From Biscogniauxia marginata (Eukaryota; Ascomycota; Sordariomycetes; Xylariales; Xylariaceae): a stretch of 64,000 nucleotides of DNA. The stretch is taken from NCBI GenBank assembly GCA_022695795.1, contig MU404087.1:124001-188000 (forward strand), written 5' to 3'. This document shows positions 33,906-46,522 of this stretch, one piece after another. A program made the position numbers and the translations under genes. The notes under the pieces were generated by a model. It saw only the letters and a list, made by a program, of their open reading frames with translations, made no database searches and was not told where the DNA came from. How positions within the stretch are numbered: the stretch's first letter is position 1; each line of letters opens with the position of its first letter.

Positions 33906-35595
33906 TTACGTGAACAACCTAATACTCTATCCATTCAACCGCACAAAAGTTTTTTCCTATTTAGACTTCGCATCATCTTCGCACGTACATCTTCACGAGC
34001 GCTGGTCCCTAAAAGTATCATGTATAATACCTTAGTTATTATTGACTCATCCGATAAAACCAACAAACGGTCCCGGCGACTGGGAAGGGGATCGATCGTA
34101 TCGGGGACATCGGAGCATCGCGGAAGACACGGCGTTCTATGGGACAGAAATCCTGGAGTTTTTTTTTTTGTTCTGTTTTTTCCCTTTTTCTGTCTTGGCA
34201 TGAGCAAGGTAAATGGGCGCCAGTTTTCTTGGAAGGATCTGTCTGTCTCCTAAGGCCTTGGATCGCATTTTCTTGGGATGTCCGCGGGCGCGGCTTTAGG
34301 GGACTCATGGACGGACGGAAGGACGGCCGGAAGGAAATGGGATGTGATGCATGCATTGCGAGCTTCGGTAATATGGGAGGGAACGGGGGAGGAGGGGATC
34401 CCTCTTGTATCGCTATTCGGTGGCTAGGTTGTATAATAATACGCGGTGGGCGGGAAAACAAAATTTGCAGCATTCCGGGAACTAGGGGGTTGGAGTGCGG
34501 AAGCTGCCTAGAGGAAGGAAGAGGGAGGGGATGGGAGTTGAGCGTCTCTGGGGTTTCCTTTTTTTTTTCTTCCCTTCCCCTTACTCCTCTTCTTTTTATT
34601 CAGTCCGAAAAAGAAAGAGTCAACGGAAGAGAAGAGAGAGAAGAAAAAAACAAGTAACCTAGTCATCCCCTCCATCTAGGAATTATCAATTTTAACTTAA
34701 CGACGACAAACGGCTACGGCGCTCGTTTTTTTAAAACATCTTTTCTGAGTTTTTAATGACGAAAGAAATCCTCTGTTACATTTGATCTTTTGATATATGA
34801 TGATATGTATATGTCTTAATTTCTGGATATTATATGTGATGTGCTTGGGTTAGATGTGTAAGTGGTCAGGGAAGGAGACACGGGGAAAGGGGGAAAGGGG
34901 GAGATGGTTGGAGTAGTAGTGATTAAGATGCGAGGAGAGAGATTTTTCTTTATTTTCATTCCACCTAGTAACCTCATGTCAAGGTTTTTCGTTTTGAAAA
35001 AAAGTAAGCCGTCTCGTTTCTTTGCTACGTTACCTCGGTAAGGTATTTTCTGAAGTTAGCAGTGATAAGTACCTACCTACCTAGGTAGGTAAAAAGAACC
35101 TGCTTTTTTTCTATGAGTGACAGTTAAATAATGTGTAAGTTAAAAGAGCGATGTTAGGTAAGTAAAAACATGTCCTTATTTAAAATTTTTATTTTATTTT
35201 ATTAAACTAAGCATGCCTATATACGACATGTTCTTTTTTTTCATTTATTACTTTTTTATGTCGATTTAATAAGTAATAACCCTTTCTTTTAACTGTGAGA
35301 TCTTATCTTATATTAAGTTACTCGCATTAATTCTCTCTTTCTCTTTCTAGTCCTCCCCCCTTTTCTCCACCTCTAGGATTATTTATGACAAATTCTCGGA
35401 ATACATTTTAATGTAAGAATTACTGGTATCCCATAACCTACTCCTTTTACCCCTACGCCCTACCCCCGGAATTGCAGCGACACCGATCGACAGAGATAAG
35501 GTTACCCTTTCCTATACATCCACCTCTACCCACCCGCCCCAAAGCCATGTACACTACACTACACTACAATTCGGTGTAACAGCAGCAACGTTTAT
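33906..35595. other. Convergent 3' spacer between SEC2 and the P450
   Basis: AT-rich with long T runs and purine blocks. It holds an 18-bp palindrome at 35074-35091. No gene is supported. Confidence 0.6.
35074..35091. repeat. Perfect 18-bp palindrome built from TACC/GGTA words
   Basis: TACCTACCTAGGTAGGTA reads the same on both strands and is the longest clean example of the intergenic TACCTA/TAGGTA motif seen throughout the window. Confidence 0.9.
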
Positions 35596-35992
35596 TCATC
35601 CCACCCCCCCCTCCTTCTCTAAGAGCAGCAACCTCGCCATCCTCTCGCTCCTCACCACGGCCCTGCACTCGAAGCGCCGCGGGTGCCCGCCGAGCCCGAC
35701 GCTGACCTCGGGGATGGGCTCCCTCGCGGCGCCCGTCGCCTCGTCGCGCGCCATCTCGAGCCGGAAGACGGCGAGGAGCGTGGACAGGAAGACGTGCACG
35801 CTCGCGAGCGCGAGCCAGTTCCCGGGGCACCGGCGGCGGCCGAAGCCGAAATTCCCGTAGGGGTAGGGCTCTCCTCCTCCTCCTCCTCCTCCTCCTCCTC
35901 CTCTGCCGCCGCCACCGCCGCTTTTTTCCTTCTTCTTCGCCCCTCTGCTTTTCCCTCTGACTTCTTTCTCGTTGCTGTCCACGCTACTTTCA

Positions 35993-36035
<43 letters not shown>

Positions 36036-37646
36036 AGTCGTTATCATACCGGTCCGGGTCGAACACGTGCGGGTACCGGTAGGTCGACGGGTCGACGGCC
36101 ATGGCGGCCGCGTTGGCGAACACGGTCGTGCCCGCCGGGATGAACATACCCCTGTACACTTCGTCGCGTAGCGAGCGGTGCGGGATCACGAGCGGGTTCA
36201 GGGGCATGCAGCGCATCGTCTCCATGACGAAGTTATCGAGGCACCGGAGGCGCGGGCGGTCCGCGAACGTCGGGAGTCGGATTCCCTCCTCCTCCTCCTC
36301 CTCCTCTACCCTCTGATTCTCCTGCTCTTCCTTTTCTTTTCCTCCCCCCCCTGCCTCTTCTTCCTCCCGCTGCCGTCCAGGAGGACGTGATGCTGGCGAT
36401 GGTGGCGACGAGAGGACGGCATCGATCTCGGCTGCGATACGTGCTTGGATTTCGGGATATTTGGTTAGGAAGAGCATGCACGACAGAATCGTTCCCCACG
36501 TGCTGTTCCCCCCGGCGATGAACACCGCTCCCGTGGCGCCTTGGATATCGGCAAGCGTGAGGTCCGTCCCTTCTCCGTTTTCGAGCGCGTCACGATACCG
36601 CTCTACGTGCGTCCGCATAAATGAGGGCTCCGCCGTGCCGGCCTCGATGTCGCGCATGTTAGCCTCCCAAGGGACGGCGTGGATGCGTCGTATAGCCGGG
36701 CGAGAGGCGTGCGCGTGCCGGAGCGGCTTCGACGGATTCAGCCACTGCGGGAGGAAGCGGGCGGGCGGGAAGATGTCGACAAGTGTCGAGCCCGCAATAC
36801 CGCCGTTGGTTGTCACGTCATTAGCCGCTGCCGCCATCGCACAATAGGGGGAATCCTTATCCGCAACCTCCTGCCCGAAAGCGATCCGGAATATGATGCT
36901 CGTCGTCATGAGCAGCGTAAGCTCCTCCCAGTCGGATGGGTCTCGGATCAATCCTCGCACCGCCTTGCGCGCCTCGTGTTGTTGAATCGGCCGGAACGCC
37001 TTCACGTTCGACTGTGCGAAGGTGTTCTGGAAGAGTCGCCTATGGAGCTTGAACTGGGGTCCCCATCGGAGGAAGGTTAGTGTTAAGCCCCATCCCATTC
37101 TGTATTTCCCCCCTCAGATCAGCCCTGGCCCATAAAGAATAGATAAGCGAAGGGAGGAAATGAGCAGGTGCTGGCATGGACGAATCTACGAATATAGGGA
37201 TGGGAGGAAACTCACACCTCGAACAAGGTAAACCGTGGTCGATCGCAGTAATTTGCACCCCGACGGTCGAGAAGCTCGGTGGCAGCCTCAAAGCTGTTCA
37301 GGCATACCATAGGCTGACCCATGACTTCTGTGTAAATTACGTCCGAGTCTAGAAGAAGCATCAGCCGTCTCTCTCCAGATACGTAACGGGCATTGCAGTT
37401 GCGAAAGCATTGGCCAAATTCAACTAGCAACTTACCATACTCCTTCCCCCATCGTATATAGTCTTTCTCCGGATGGTCAACGCTGAGCTGGCCAGCATTG
37501 CCAATGAGGAAGCGGCCCGGGGGGCCGGGGGGGAATGGGTAAGGACTCTTCTTGCGGAACAGGCGATCATATGTGAAGTAGAGTACGGAGGTGATGATGG
37601 CTGTTAGAATGAGGCTCTGGCCAGGGGTGAGTAGCGGTACGTGCAT
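35596..37646 (-). CDS. Cytochrome P450 monooxygenase with large low-complexity insertions
   Basis: Three exons: 37646-37436, 37348-37216 and 37099-35596; 1848 nt, 615 residues, against about 500-530 for related fungal P450s. An N-terminal membrane anchor (about 10-29) is followed by the Pro-rich hinge FPPGPPGRF. Core motifs are all present: the C-helix HRRLF, ETMR as the ExxR pair, FDPDRY, and the haem loop FGFGRRRCPG with the iron ligand near C539. The I helix reads AGGNST, with N313 where most P450s have Asp or Glu. Extra length comes from a Glu/Gly-rich tract after the I helix and from a stretch of 14 Asp plus Gly runs between FDPDRY and the haem loop, all coded by trinucleotide repeats. 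The style resembles OrdA/CYP64-like enzymes; the substrate is unknown. An earlier frame opening uses TTG, so the ATG at 37646 is preferred. Confidence 0.88.
35872..35904. repeat. Trinucleotide repeat (CCT/AGG)n inside the P450
   Basis: About eleven units, read on the minus strand as a Gly run just before the haem-binding loop. Confidence 0.95.
35992..36034. repeat. Trinucleotide repeat (GTC/GAC)n inside the P450
   Basis: About fourteen units, read on the minus strand as a poly-aspartate run after the FDPDRY motif. Confidence 0.95.
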
Positions 37647-38758
37647 GTTTCCTTGGCTAGACTTTTGGTCGGTTCGCCTATCGAGTTTGCATCGTCGTAT
37701 GAACTCCCATAGAGGCCCTAGTCTCCTCGCGTACAAGAGAGAAAGACAGAGGGGGGGTGGGATCCCTCGGATCGATCTGTGTTTCTGCGGCTCTAGGGTA
37801 CTAGAACTGATTTATAAGTGGAATGTAACGCTGGACCGGAGGATTGAAGGCTGTCATGGATCGATTTGATTGGGATTTGATAGGAACCTCTCCATGGCCC
37901 CACCCACATCGCGGCGTTCTGATACGATACGCAATGTGGTGCAATGCTGCTTAAGCAACCAACAGTAGTATCAGAGCCAGTAGGCGATTCTCCCATTGTC
38001 TAGTCTTCTCACGGCTTGCTCATATGATAAGTCGGGCTAAGGCTGTAAAGATCCCCCCCTAAGGTAGAGAGCCCCCAAGTTAGTTAGCGTGTAAAAGGCG
38101 GTGTCTGGATGAATACCAACGTAGATAACTTAGTATGAAGATCGCATTCGGGACATTTGGATACGTACTGTTAGTATGCTTGGTTGGATGGCTGCCGACT
38201 ACGGCCCGTGGTTGGTTTCGTCGGTCTATGTATAGTATGCCTCTAGGAAGGCTGCAAGTTATGCGTGGGCGTCGACTTGTGGCTCCGGCTATCTGACCAA
38301 TATCGCCGCTATGCGTCTCCAACCCGGGAGCAACGAGATGATTCGGCTGCTAGTAGTCACAGTTGTATCCTCGCGTTACAGAGTAACAACGTGGCGAGGA
38401 GAGGCGGTCCAACACGCCCGAGTGATTCCTAGAGTCCCCTCGATATCCTGTTTCATTGGCAAAGGGTGCATTAGCGATAAACACAATTCCTAGCAAGAGA
38501 GCTGACGTGAGAATCTTATCTTACTAAAGCATTTGGAAGCATGGGTGGAACTCGAAAGTGGCGATAAATGCGGTTGTCCTTGAAACAGGGTCTTTACCTA
38601 TATCAAGCCCGGATGCCGTCTATGAGCGTCACCAGGAATGTTTCTGATTCGTTCATCTGCACGTCTGCGCCCTATATTAGGGAGTGCGTGGTGTCAATTT
38701 GATCACGAAGAATCAACCCAAACAACTAGATAGACGGCATCAGAAAAGTCAACCGATG

Positions 38759-40222
38759 TTACAAAAGGATGGAAATGTGTATGAGAACAGGTGATGTGCG
38801 TACTATTCCATGGTTTTCGAAGAGTCTTATGGTACACTGGCTCTCTAGGGTCGGGAACGTGAATGCTGGTGGTTCTATTATTGCCGCTCCTGTTTTCGCC
38901 GCAGCATCACATATATCCTGCTGGCCGTTTAGCCTCCATACAATAACAAGGAAGTCCATCCAACTTGCTAGGTTTTCGGTAAGGGAATTGTGTTTATAAA
39001 TGAACAGAATGAGGGTCCTATCCGAGACATATATCAGGTTCAGTTCATTCTTTGTCTCGGGAGCAATGGATAAATCTGACTTACATTATTAGTCAACTCA
39101 TCACACCCAACTGCAACCACAATTTCAAGTCTCCACATCCGGATTATGAAGTTGTCATATATCCTATGAGGTCGATAGTAGATGACGTTAAATGCCTATC
39201 CGAAGCTTGCATTTATATACACAGAGACGGCGAGACGAGCTGACGACTTCTACCCAAAGATTGGCTACTATCGGGTTGACTTGATGCCAAGAACGGCTTC
39301 CCGGGTTAACTGGTGTGTCTATCAGTAAGCTAGTAGATATATATATATATATATAGTTCTAAGTTACACAAGTAAAAAAGGCCAATGGGTCGGTCAGGTG
39401 TCTTGCGACTTACAAATCTCTTGGGTTTGAAGATGCCTTCTACCACAGTTGTTGATCCCGAGCTGATCATTATAAGAGAGGCTTAGCTAGCCGGAATAGC
39501 CGTATTACCTTCAATGCATCATGATCCCATGAGAAGTAGGCCCAGCGCATTATCAAGGTCAGGGATGTGGGTGGGTTCTGCGAGCTCGGCCTCGACCGTT
39601 GCGGTGAATAGTCGCCGTCCTTTTGGGGAAAAAAAATTCAGCTCGGAATGGGTCTCGAAAGCAAGTGTAAGGCCCTGGCCACACGGACGGGAGCAGATGT
39701 TTCTTGGCATTAGCTGAGAAGGACTTCTGAGCTAAAGCCAGTTTAGAAACGATATCATATAGCATGATGGTCTGCGATGTTTACGTTAGTGGGCGGAGTG
39801 CGTGTCGAAACTCAGCATGCCGTGGCACAGCCACTGACAATCCTAGGTGATATGGGCGTTGCTCTCCATTGCTGCATATCCTCAGCATCGGAGCATGTTG
39901 GTCGAAGGAGTCAGGCATAGCCGAACCTTCACAGAGATAACATAGGTAAACAAAATAACCACTAGAAAGCTCGAACCTTTCACCAAAGGACATATCGCCG
40001 GCCACCATTCGATAACTCTAGGTTATGCAGGTTGGAAACTAGCTCAATATCATGGCATCGAATGGTTAAATGCTGTGCCTCTTTCGCAGGGCACTCAAAG
40101 CTGTTGTGGCCTATTTCCCACCACATGGACGGCGGGTCGGTAGCAGGAGCACCGCAAAAAGGATCAGATGCCGAGACAGGTTTCGGATAGGGAAAGGGGG
40201 GGATTAAAGGAAGCCGGGTCTA
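38759..40222 (-). other. Doubtful coding-like segments, possibly a decayed or missed gene
   Basis: On the minus strand several open stretches are flanked by plausible splice signals. They include one of about 80 codons at 40222-39985 (with WWEIGHNSFECPAKEAQ), a segment with LTLAFETHSELNFFSP near 39650, a 19-codon piece ending at a GTAAGT near 39413, and one of about 108 codons ending at 38759. A candidate intron with GTCAGT, CACTAAC and GCAG lies at about 39836-39770. The frames do not join into one protein and I recognise no domain. Open stretches this long also occur by chance in a window of this size, and the plus strand is partly open too. Treat as unproven. Confidence 0.2.
39337..39355. 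repeat. AT dinucleotide run
   Basis: Nine and a half AT units in the spacer upstream of the Zn2Cys6 factor. Confidence 0.9.
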
Positions 40223-42219
40223 AATAGGTAGCTAAAGTTAACAATGACAGAGCCGAAGAATAGCTGAAGAGACTATCGAAACCCGAAAGGCGTAAACTAT
40301 ACCCTAATTGACAGACACAAGCTATTTCAAGATTTGATGGGGGGCTTTCGAGCGTGCTCGTTCTCGGTCTCGGAGGTTCAAAATCATAGATAACTCAGGA
40401 ACAACTTCCTGGATGGAGGTATATTGGCGAGAGGACTAAGCAAAGCATTGAAGTCCGAGTTAGCCTCGCCTTTGCAAGGCAGTATTAGAGGTAGAGTATT
40501 CAAAAGGCGTGGGATGCCAGTGCTCTATTCATCATTGGCTTAAAACCGCCGGAAGATGTGACAACTGTCCAGCATTCCAGGGTAATAAATATTGAAAAAT
40601 TGACAGGGGTTTAAGTAACTCTTCGTCATCATCTCCTTAGCATCGTACCATATATTTGCCCGTTTCTGCCTTTTCTTTTATTTTTTCTTCCTTGAGAATG
40701 GTACTATGCCTGAAGTTACTTTGGGACACGATACAGGTCGAGATATATATAGGTTACGACATATAACGGACACGCGTTACACGCACTCTAAAACGGACCC
40801 TTCTATAGCATGCGTATTTTTATTACCCTTGAGAATATATGTAGCAGATGGTGCCAAGAACGGCCGTTACGCAGGAAGCAGGTTTGTCACACACCTCACC
40901 CCTGTCAGGGTGATTATATTCCTTCGGAACTTTGCGCGAAATTCAGGGTCCTACGTACGCAGTACCACATAGTGGAAGTGGAAGTGGACAAGGAGAGGGT
41001 CGACAATCAGGGCAAATATCAACAACCGGGATGAGTGCCTAAGTAGGGTTTTAAACTTAGACTTACATGTCAAAAATAAAAATAAAAGAGTGCTGACTGG
41101 GTTGGGTAAGACTACTTCGAGCAAGGATCAACTTCGAAAACGAAGCCTCCTCTGTACATATAACAAATAAGACATGGGATGCTGTAGTCTAAAGTAGAGG
41201 TAGAACAAGTTAAAGGTCTCGTCGCGTGGTATGATGTGATGCAAGGATGGGAGGGTCGGCTGTACAACGAATGTTGTCGCATTCTGTCGGGCTGCGTCGG
41301 CCGGGATGGCATGCAGTGATACCATCATCCATCGTAGCTATACTGCGCCCAGTAGCAGGCAGAATACCTTGGGGGCGGACATTGCGGTGATGTATCATAA
41401 GGGGGATGCCGGAGCGAAAAAAGGCTCATAAAGGAGGGGTTGGGAAGGGGAAAGGATGACTTTTGTTCTTACATTTTACATGTTATAGGTTCTACTCTTT
41501 TATAGCCCAGTTACTTGTATTCCACGGGCTTAGCGGCGGTCCATGCTCTATACATGTAAGTCTAATATGTCTCTTTCCCCGTTATACTTGGCTTGCTTGG
41601 GTACTTTACTCCCGCTTCTCCCGTCCCTCGCCCCCCCGTTCCCCGTATCCCCCCATTCTCCACCCCCCATTGCGAATCAATCCCCTTGCCTTATCCACTG
41701 GACCGCTTACTGGACCACTGCCAGTCGCCTGTTGGTTCTGCCTGCGCATTTGATTCTGTTTCGCTTGACTCTATTTAGACTAGGTCGATCTGATCTAGGC
41801 TCGTTGGTTCCCTATACAAAGCACATTAGCTCAGTGTCTCTCCCGGAAGCCTCGACATACTTACTTACTATAGACCGCTAACACGTACTAGCATACATAC
41901 TAACTTAGACTATGCCGCGAGGCTATACACTATAGTGCATTGACTGACTTGCAAGAGACTCTAGTTAAACATAGAGCGACTGAAGCAACCGATACAGTTA
42001 CACCAAGTGCGCTTTACGGATGACGGATGACAAATGTCGCCATTAATAGGCGTCGCATTCTCGTGATTGGGTTAAGGCTACCCTTCCACCGAGACAGCCG
42101 TGCTACCACAGGACCATCTGCGACACGCTTCACGCCCGAGAGTCTCCCTCGGTTTATATCTGTGTTTACCTTACTTACATGAAAAAGACTAAGCTCTGCT
42201 GTGCGACTCGACTCTCCCC

Positions 42220-45200
42220 ATGGCCATGTCAACGGTTCCAGACAAGGTCCAGCCCTCTATTTCGTCTCCACTCAGCGCCCCAAGCACTCCGGGTGCTTCC
42301 ACGGCGCCGGTGAAACGCAGAGCTCCAATTGCCTGCCGAAGGTATGACAACCGCTTGGCGCATTCATCCAGAGCACGAGTCTGGTCTAACAGCTGCCGCT
42401 TATGACAGATGCCGCCGCATGCGCAGCAAGTGTGTCCACGATAAAGCGGCCCCTTGCAAATCCTGTAAAGAGGCAAACGTGCCCGATGAATGGTAAAGCC
42501 TACTCACCCTTCCTGCCCACCTTTCGCCCCGTGCTCATTGTATTGCCAGCGAGTTTCCCAGCCGCGGAGATGTGGACCAGGACCGCCAGTTCCGCCATCC
42601 GCGCCAGAGAACAGACAGGAAACCCAAAAGTGATATCATCAGGGTGAAAAAGGAACCGCCCGTCTCTCCGGCTTTGCTGCACAATGCTCTCGTCGACTGC
42701 AGGCCTCCCGGGCTGGCTCACGAGTGGGACCTCCTCCCGAGCATCGATATTGTCATCGACAATATCGACACCTTCACCAAGCACTTTTATCAACTTGGCT
42801 TCGTCCCCAAGAAGGCCTTTCCAAGAGGTGTAAGAGAGAACCCCGAATCCATGAGCGTATTCCTGCTCCTGAGCATGCTCTGCATATCCGCTAGGTTCAA
42901 CCAATATTTCATCAAGACCTACGGCGATGGGCTCAAGGCCGCCACCGAATTCATGCAGAGGGCTCAGAGACTGGCCATCCATGAGCTCTACCAGGAGCCT
43001 ACCTTGGAGCGATGCCAGGCCTTCTACCTACTAAGCATTGCCGAGCAGGGATCCGGGAAGTCGAACACGAGTTATGTATGTTTCGAACCCTCCCCCTCGT
43101 CTCTTCGGGTTGCCTTTCTCACATTATGAAGATCAGCGCTGGAATAGCCTTCAGGATGGCTGCACTGATGCGACTTCATCGAGAAGAGGCTTACAGTCTC
43201 ATTACGACAAAATCGCCCCTTGAGCACAGGATACGAGCAGAGTCTGCAAGACGCACCTTTGTAAGTTGGCCACGGTATAAACTGTTCATATCAAAATCAC
43301 TTCCCTATGTTATTGAAATACGGCAAGACCATATACACACCTCTGTCATAACATTACTAGGACCATAGTTTCAAAGACTTGCTAACATTCTCCATTTGAC
43401 TATTAGTGGATGCTCCACAGTAAGCCGAGACCGTCAATACAAAGTGTCTGACCTAGCCCATCTAATTGAATATAGGCCAAGACAACCTCCATTCGGGCCC
43501 GTATAAGCCCGTGTCGCTAGCAGCTAGCGATATAACTGCCCTCCTTCCAAGCGATGAGGCCGATTTCGACGCCGGCAGGATCCCAGAGCACCGGGCAGCT
43601 CTTGAGGGAACACCCCCCGCTATCCAGAACCCAAGCCTCGTCTCCCTTAGACCAAGGTCTTTGTTCGCGTCGCTGATGCAAGTCCACAACTACTGGGGAA
43701 TCATTGCGCGGCGGGTTCTCTGCAACGAGAAGGACTGGCGGCCCAACGATGAGGACAGTGAGTATGCAAGGCTCAACCAACGGCTAATAGACTGGGAAAG
43801 AAATCTGCCGTCCGAGCACGGGTTTGGCAAGATTCTCTTGGGTGGGTACAGGCATTACACCGAGGACTTGGTAAGTCTATTCTTGCCCCTGGTCACTTTC
43901 CAGTATTTATTTGTCTAATTCGCTTTCAGGCTTACCTCAGTCTCACGGGCTGTCTCCGTCTTTGCCACATGGTTTTGCGAAGGGCATATCTAGATGAGTA
44001 AGTCTCTCGACTGACATTGGACCTTTGCACTTTGTTAAGATGTTTACCTCCAGAATGCTTCGTCATGCCCACGGGAATCCCGCCAATCCCGAAGTGAGAT
44101 TTTATCAGAATATGGCGTCGGAATTATTTTGCAATGTCAGATTATTATACGAGCAGATTGATTCCCATTTCGAAACCGGCACCCCCGTAGAAAGTCTCGG
44201 TTCTCAAATGGCTGTAAGTGACTTTGCGTCGTTTGGATAAAATCCCGCGACTCGTCCACTAATTCACATCAGGCCTTTACCGTGTACAGCTGTGGCCTGT
44301 TGGCCTCGTATCTTTGCAAGTTCCCACAATGTATCTGCCCCTGGAGAGTCTTTACCCCCCTGAACCTGAGAATACTGACAATCCCGACATAGTGGACGCC
44401 CAACACGTGGGCAATGACCTGCAAGCGGCGCAAGACGAGGGCCGCATGATCTATTCTCGCAGCTTAGCCATCTTGAGAGCATACCAGGGCACATGGCCAC
44501 TAACCGAGACATGGTGCAACGGTTTAGAAAAGTGGTATAGCGATTCGAACCCGAAGAGGATATCCTTCCAGGCCGGCACGATGACCGACGGCGTAAGTAG
44601 CCTATCGGCCCCGAACAGTAGTCGAAGCCGGAACTAAGACTGATTGAATGTCTAGAAAGAGCCACAGCCATATGCCCTCGGCGCCATGCACCCACGGATA
44701 ACCACGACGGCATTCCAGAACCACGCCGCCAAATTCCAAGCCAAGTGCTCCACGCCTCCAACCCAAGCAGACGGCCGGAGACCCGCAAAGCGAGTGCCCG
44801 AGGCGGAAGCCCCGCGGCTCGCGCCGCTCCAGCACGGCCAGCCCAGCTACGTCGAGCCGGTCTGCCTGCCGCCGCTATCCCAAGCGCAATACGTGCCGCA
44901 GCACCAAGGCCAACCGCACCCCACGACGCCCCAGCCTCCCCTCCAACCGCAACCGCAACCGCACCCGCAACAGCATCCATATCCGCAGCAGGCGGCCTAC
45001 CCCAACTCGGGCCTCGACGTGCTCCTCGAGGCCTCCGCCCACCAGACCCCGCCGCCGCCGCCGCCGCCGATGGGCCCGTGCCCGGGCGCCTACTACCCGG
45101 CCGAGTACTCGACCATGTCGCTCAACGACGGCTTCGACAGCAACCTGCAGGTCCTCGTCGACGGCGGCGCGCAGTGGACCGCGACCGACGCGACCGCCGC

Positions 45201-45240
45201 CATCTATAACCCGTACGGGTTTCTCGCTCCCCAACCCTGA
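42220..45240 (+). CDS. Zn2Cys6 fungal transcription factor
   Basis: Eleven exons: 42220-42341, 42409-42492, 42550-43075, 43132-43260, 43407-43419, 43476-43870, 43930-43997, 44054-44213, 44273-44330, 44393-44592, 44656-45240; 2340 nt, 779 residues. The DNA-binding binuclear cluster uses C39, C42, C49, C57, C60 and C69 (spacing 2-6-7-2-8), with basic residues in CRRMRSKC. Introns cut the zinc cluster twice. A basic linker (RHPRQRTDRKPKSD) follows. The central part (about 110-580) fits the fungal-specific regulatory domain, for example SIDIVIDNIDTFTKHFYQLG and GIAFRMAALMRLHREEA. The C-terminal 190 residues are Pro/Gln-rich, as in activation domains. Exon 5 is 13 nt. The target genes are unknown; the nearest candidate is the divergent P450. 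Confidence 0.88.
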
Positions 45241-45247
45241 AAATACC

Positions 45248-45270
45248 TTTTTTTTTTTTTTTTTTTTTTT
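45248..45270. repeat. Homopolymer T run (23 nt)
   Basis: Starts seven bases after the stop codon of the Zn2Cys6 factor, so it lies in its 3' untranslated region. Confidence 0.95.
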
Positions 45271-45421
45271 CGTTTGCTGCAAGAACAAATGAGGTTCTTG
45301 ATTCAATAACAACAGGAGAAGGGGAGAGGAAAAAAAAAACCCTGGCAATGTGACGACGGAGTGTGATTTGCGACCCCCTAATCCTACTTACTACCCACAA
45401 CAACAAAAAAAAGGCCAAGAA

Positions 45422-45443
45422 AGAGAGAGAGAGAGAGAGAGAG
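45422..45443. repeat. GA dinucleotide repeat
   Basis: About eleven AG/GA units. Confidence 0.95.
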
Positions 45444-46522
45444 CCAACATAAAAACGACTTTTATCTATCTACCTACTGCTTATATTCCCTACTACAAGT
45501 ACGTGATACATAACGGATTGTCACGAAGCCGATACTTTCTGCATAAGAAATCTTTTTTCAGCTTGTAACAGGCGTGTTTCTCTTCCCCCCCCCCCTCTCT
45601 CTCTCATGTATTTCAGGTTTCTTGATCGCGTGTGAATTATAACATTGATTACACATCAACCCTATCTATTTTTTTGGTTTATTTTTTAACCATCGGGATT
45701 TGGCGAGGAAAAGGGGGGCGAGGTGGTGAGAGAGAGAAGGGGGAGGGGGAGGGGATTCCGGCGTAATGAGTTGGGTCGGGGCTCTTTCTTCATCATATTC
45801 TTCTTCTTGTTTCCCTTTTCTTGTAGTAAGCATGGTCGTTAGGTCAGTTAAGTTCCGGGTTCTCAAGACGGAACGGAATTCTATATATATTTTACGTTAT
45901 CATCGTTATGGTTTATTGTTTTATTTTATTTTTGTATGTGTATCTAACACGTGTGTTTTTGATCGTTCGGACTTTCTGTGATGATTTTGAGAAGAAATAA
46001 AAATAGCGCGTTGATGGTATGCATTTGCAATATCTTGTTTTGTTTATTAGATTTGCCACCAGCTTGTTCAGGTAGTATGTTGTATAATTACTCGCTACAT
46101 ACCTACCTAGGTATATAGCTCGTTTATGCATCCCTTTTTCTTTCTCTTTCTTAAATGTCCTACTTAGACGTTATTATCCCTTCTTTATACGTAGACGTCT
46201 AGCTAAGCTTATCCACCTTCTCGATTTATCTATATAGTAATAAGCGCATAATGACCACGAACCTGGCTATATGGAGGACACACGTACGTACATATGCACC
46301 TACCCAACAACCTGCCTGTCTTTCTAGGTAATCGGCATTCACTACAACTAAATATACTCGGCCACCTGCTCACCTCACTCATGGCCAGGGGTTAAGGGGT
46401 TGTTGGAAGGTATAAAAAAAAGGCAATGTACTGATGCTAATCTCAAGCTCCGCCTGTACTGTACACTGAGTACAGTGCTATACTACCAGTCATCTACCGT
46501 CTCTCTCTCGCACACACATACC

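Larger units (their letters stand above)
37647..42219. other. Long divergent spacer between the P450 and the Zn2Cys6 factor
   Basis: Both flanking genes have their promoters here. Apart from the doubtful coding-like segments at 38.76-40.22 kb, I find only short unrecognised frames and a TA run at 39337-39355. Several TAGGTA words and GC-poor blocks alternate. Confidence 0.45.

Noticed and set aside
44540..44556. Perfect B-box-like sequence on the minus strand
   Set aside because: It lies inside a coding exon of the Zn2Cys6 factor, and no tRNA cloverleaf can be drawn around it.
44314..44637. Separate gene start in the middle of the Zn2Cys6 factor
   Set aside because: The frame opens with a TTG, and a 62-nt intron (44331-44392, with an ACTGACA branch site) joins the flanking exons cleanly.
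44745..45348. Long alternative frames over the last exon of the Zn2Cys6 factor
   Set aside because: High GC and Pro/Gln codons of the real exon keep other frames open; compositions are unnatural.
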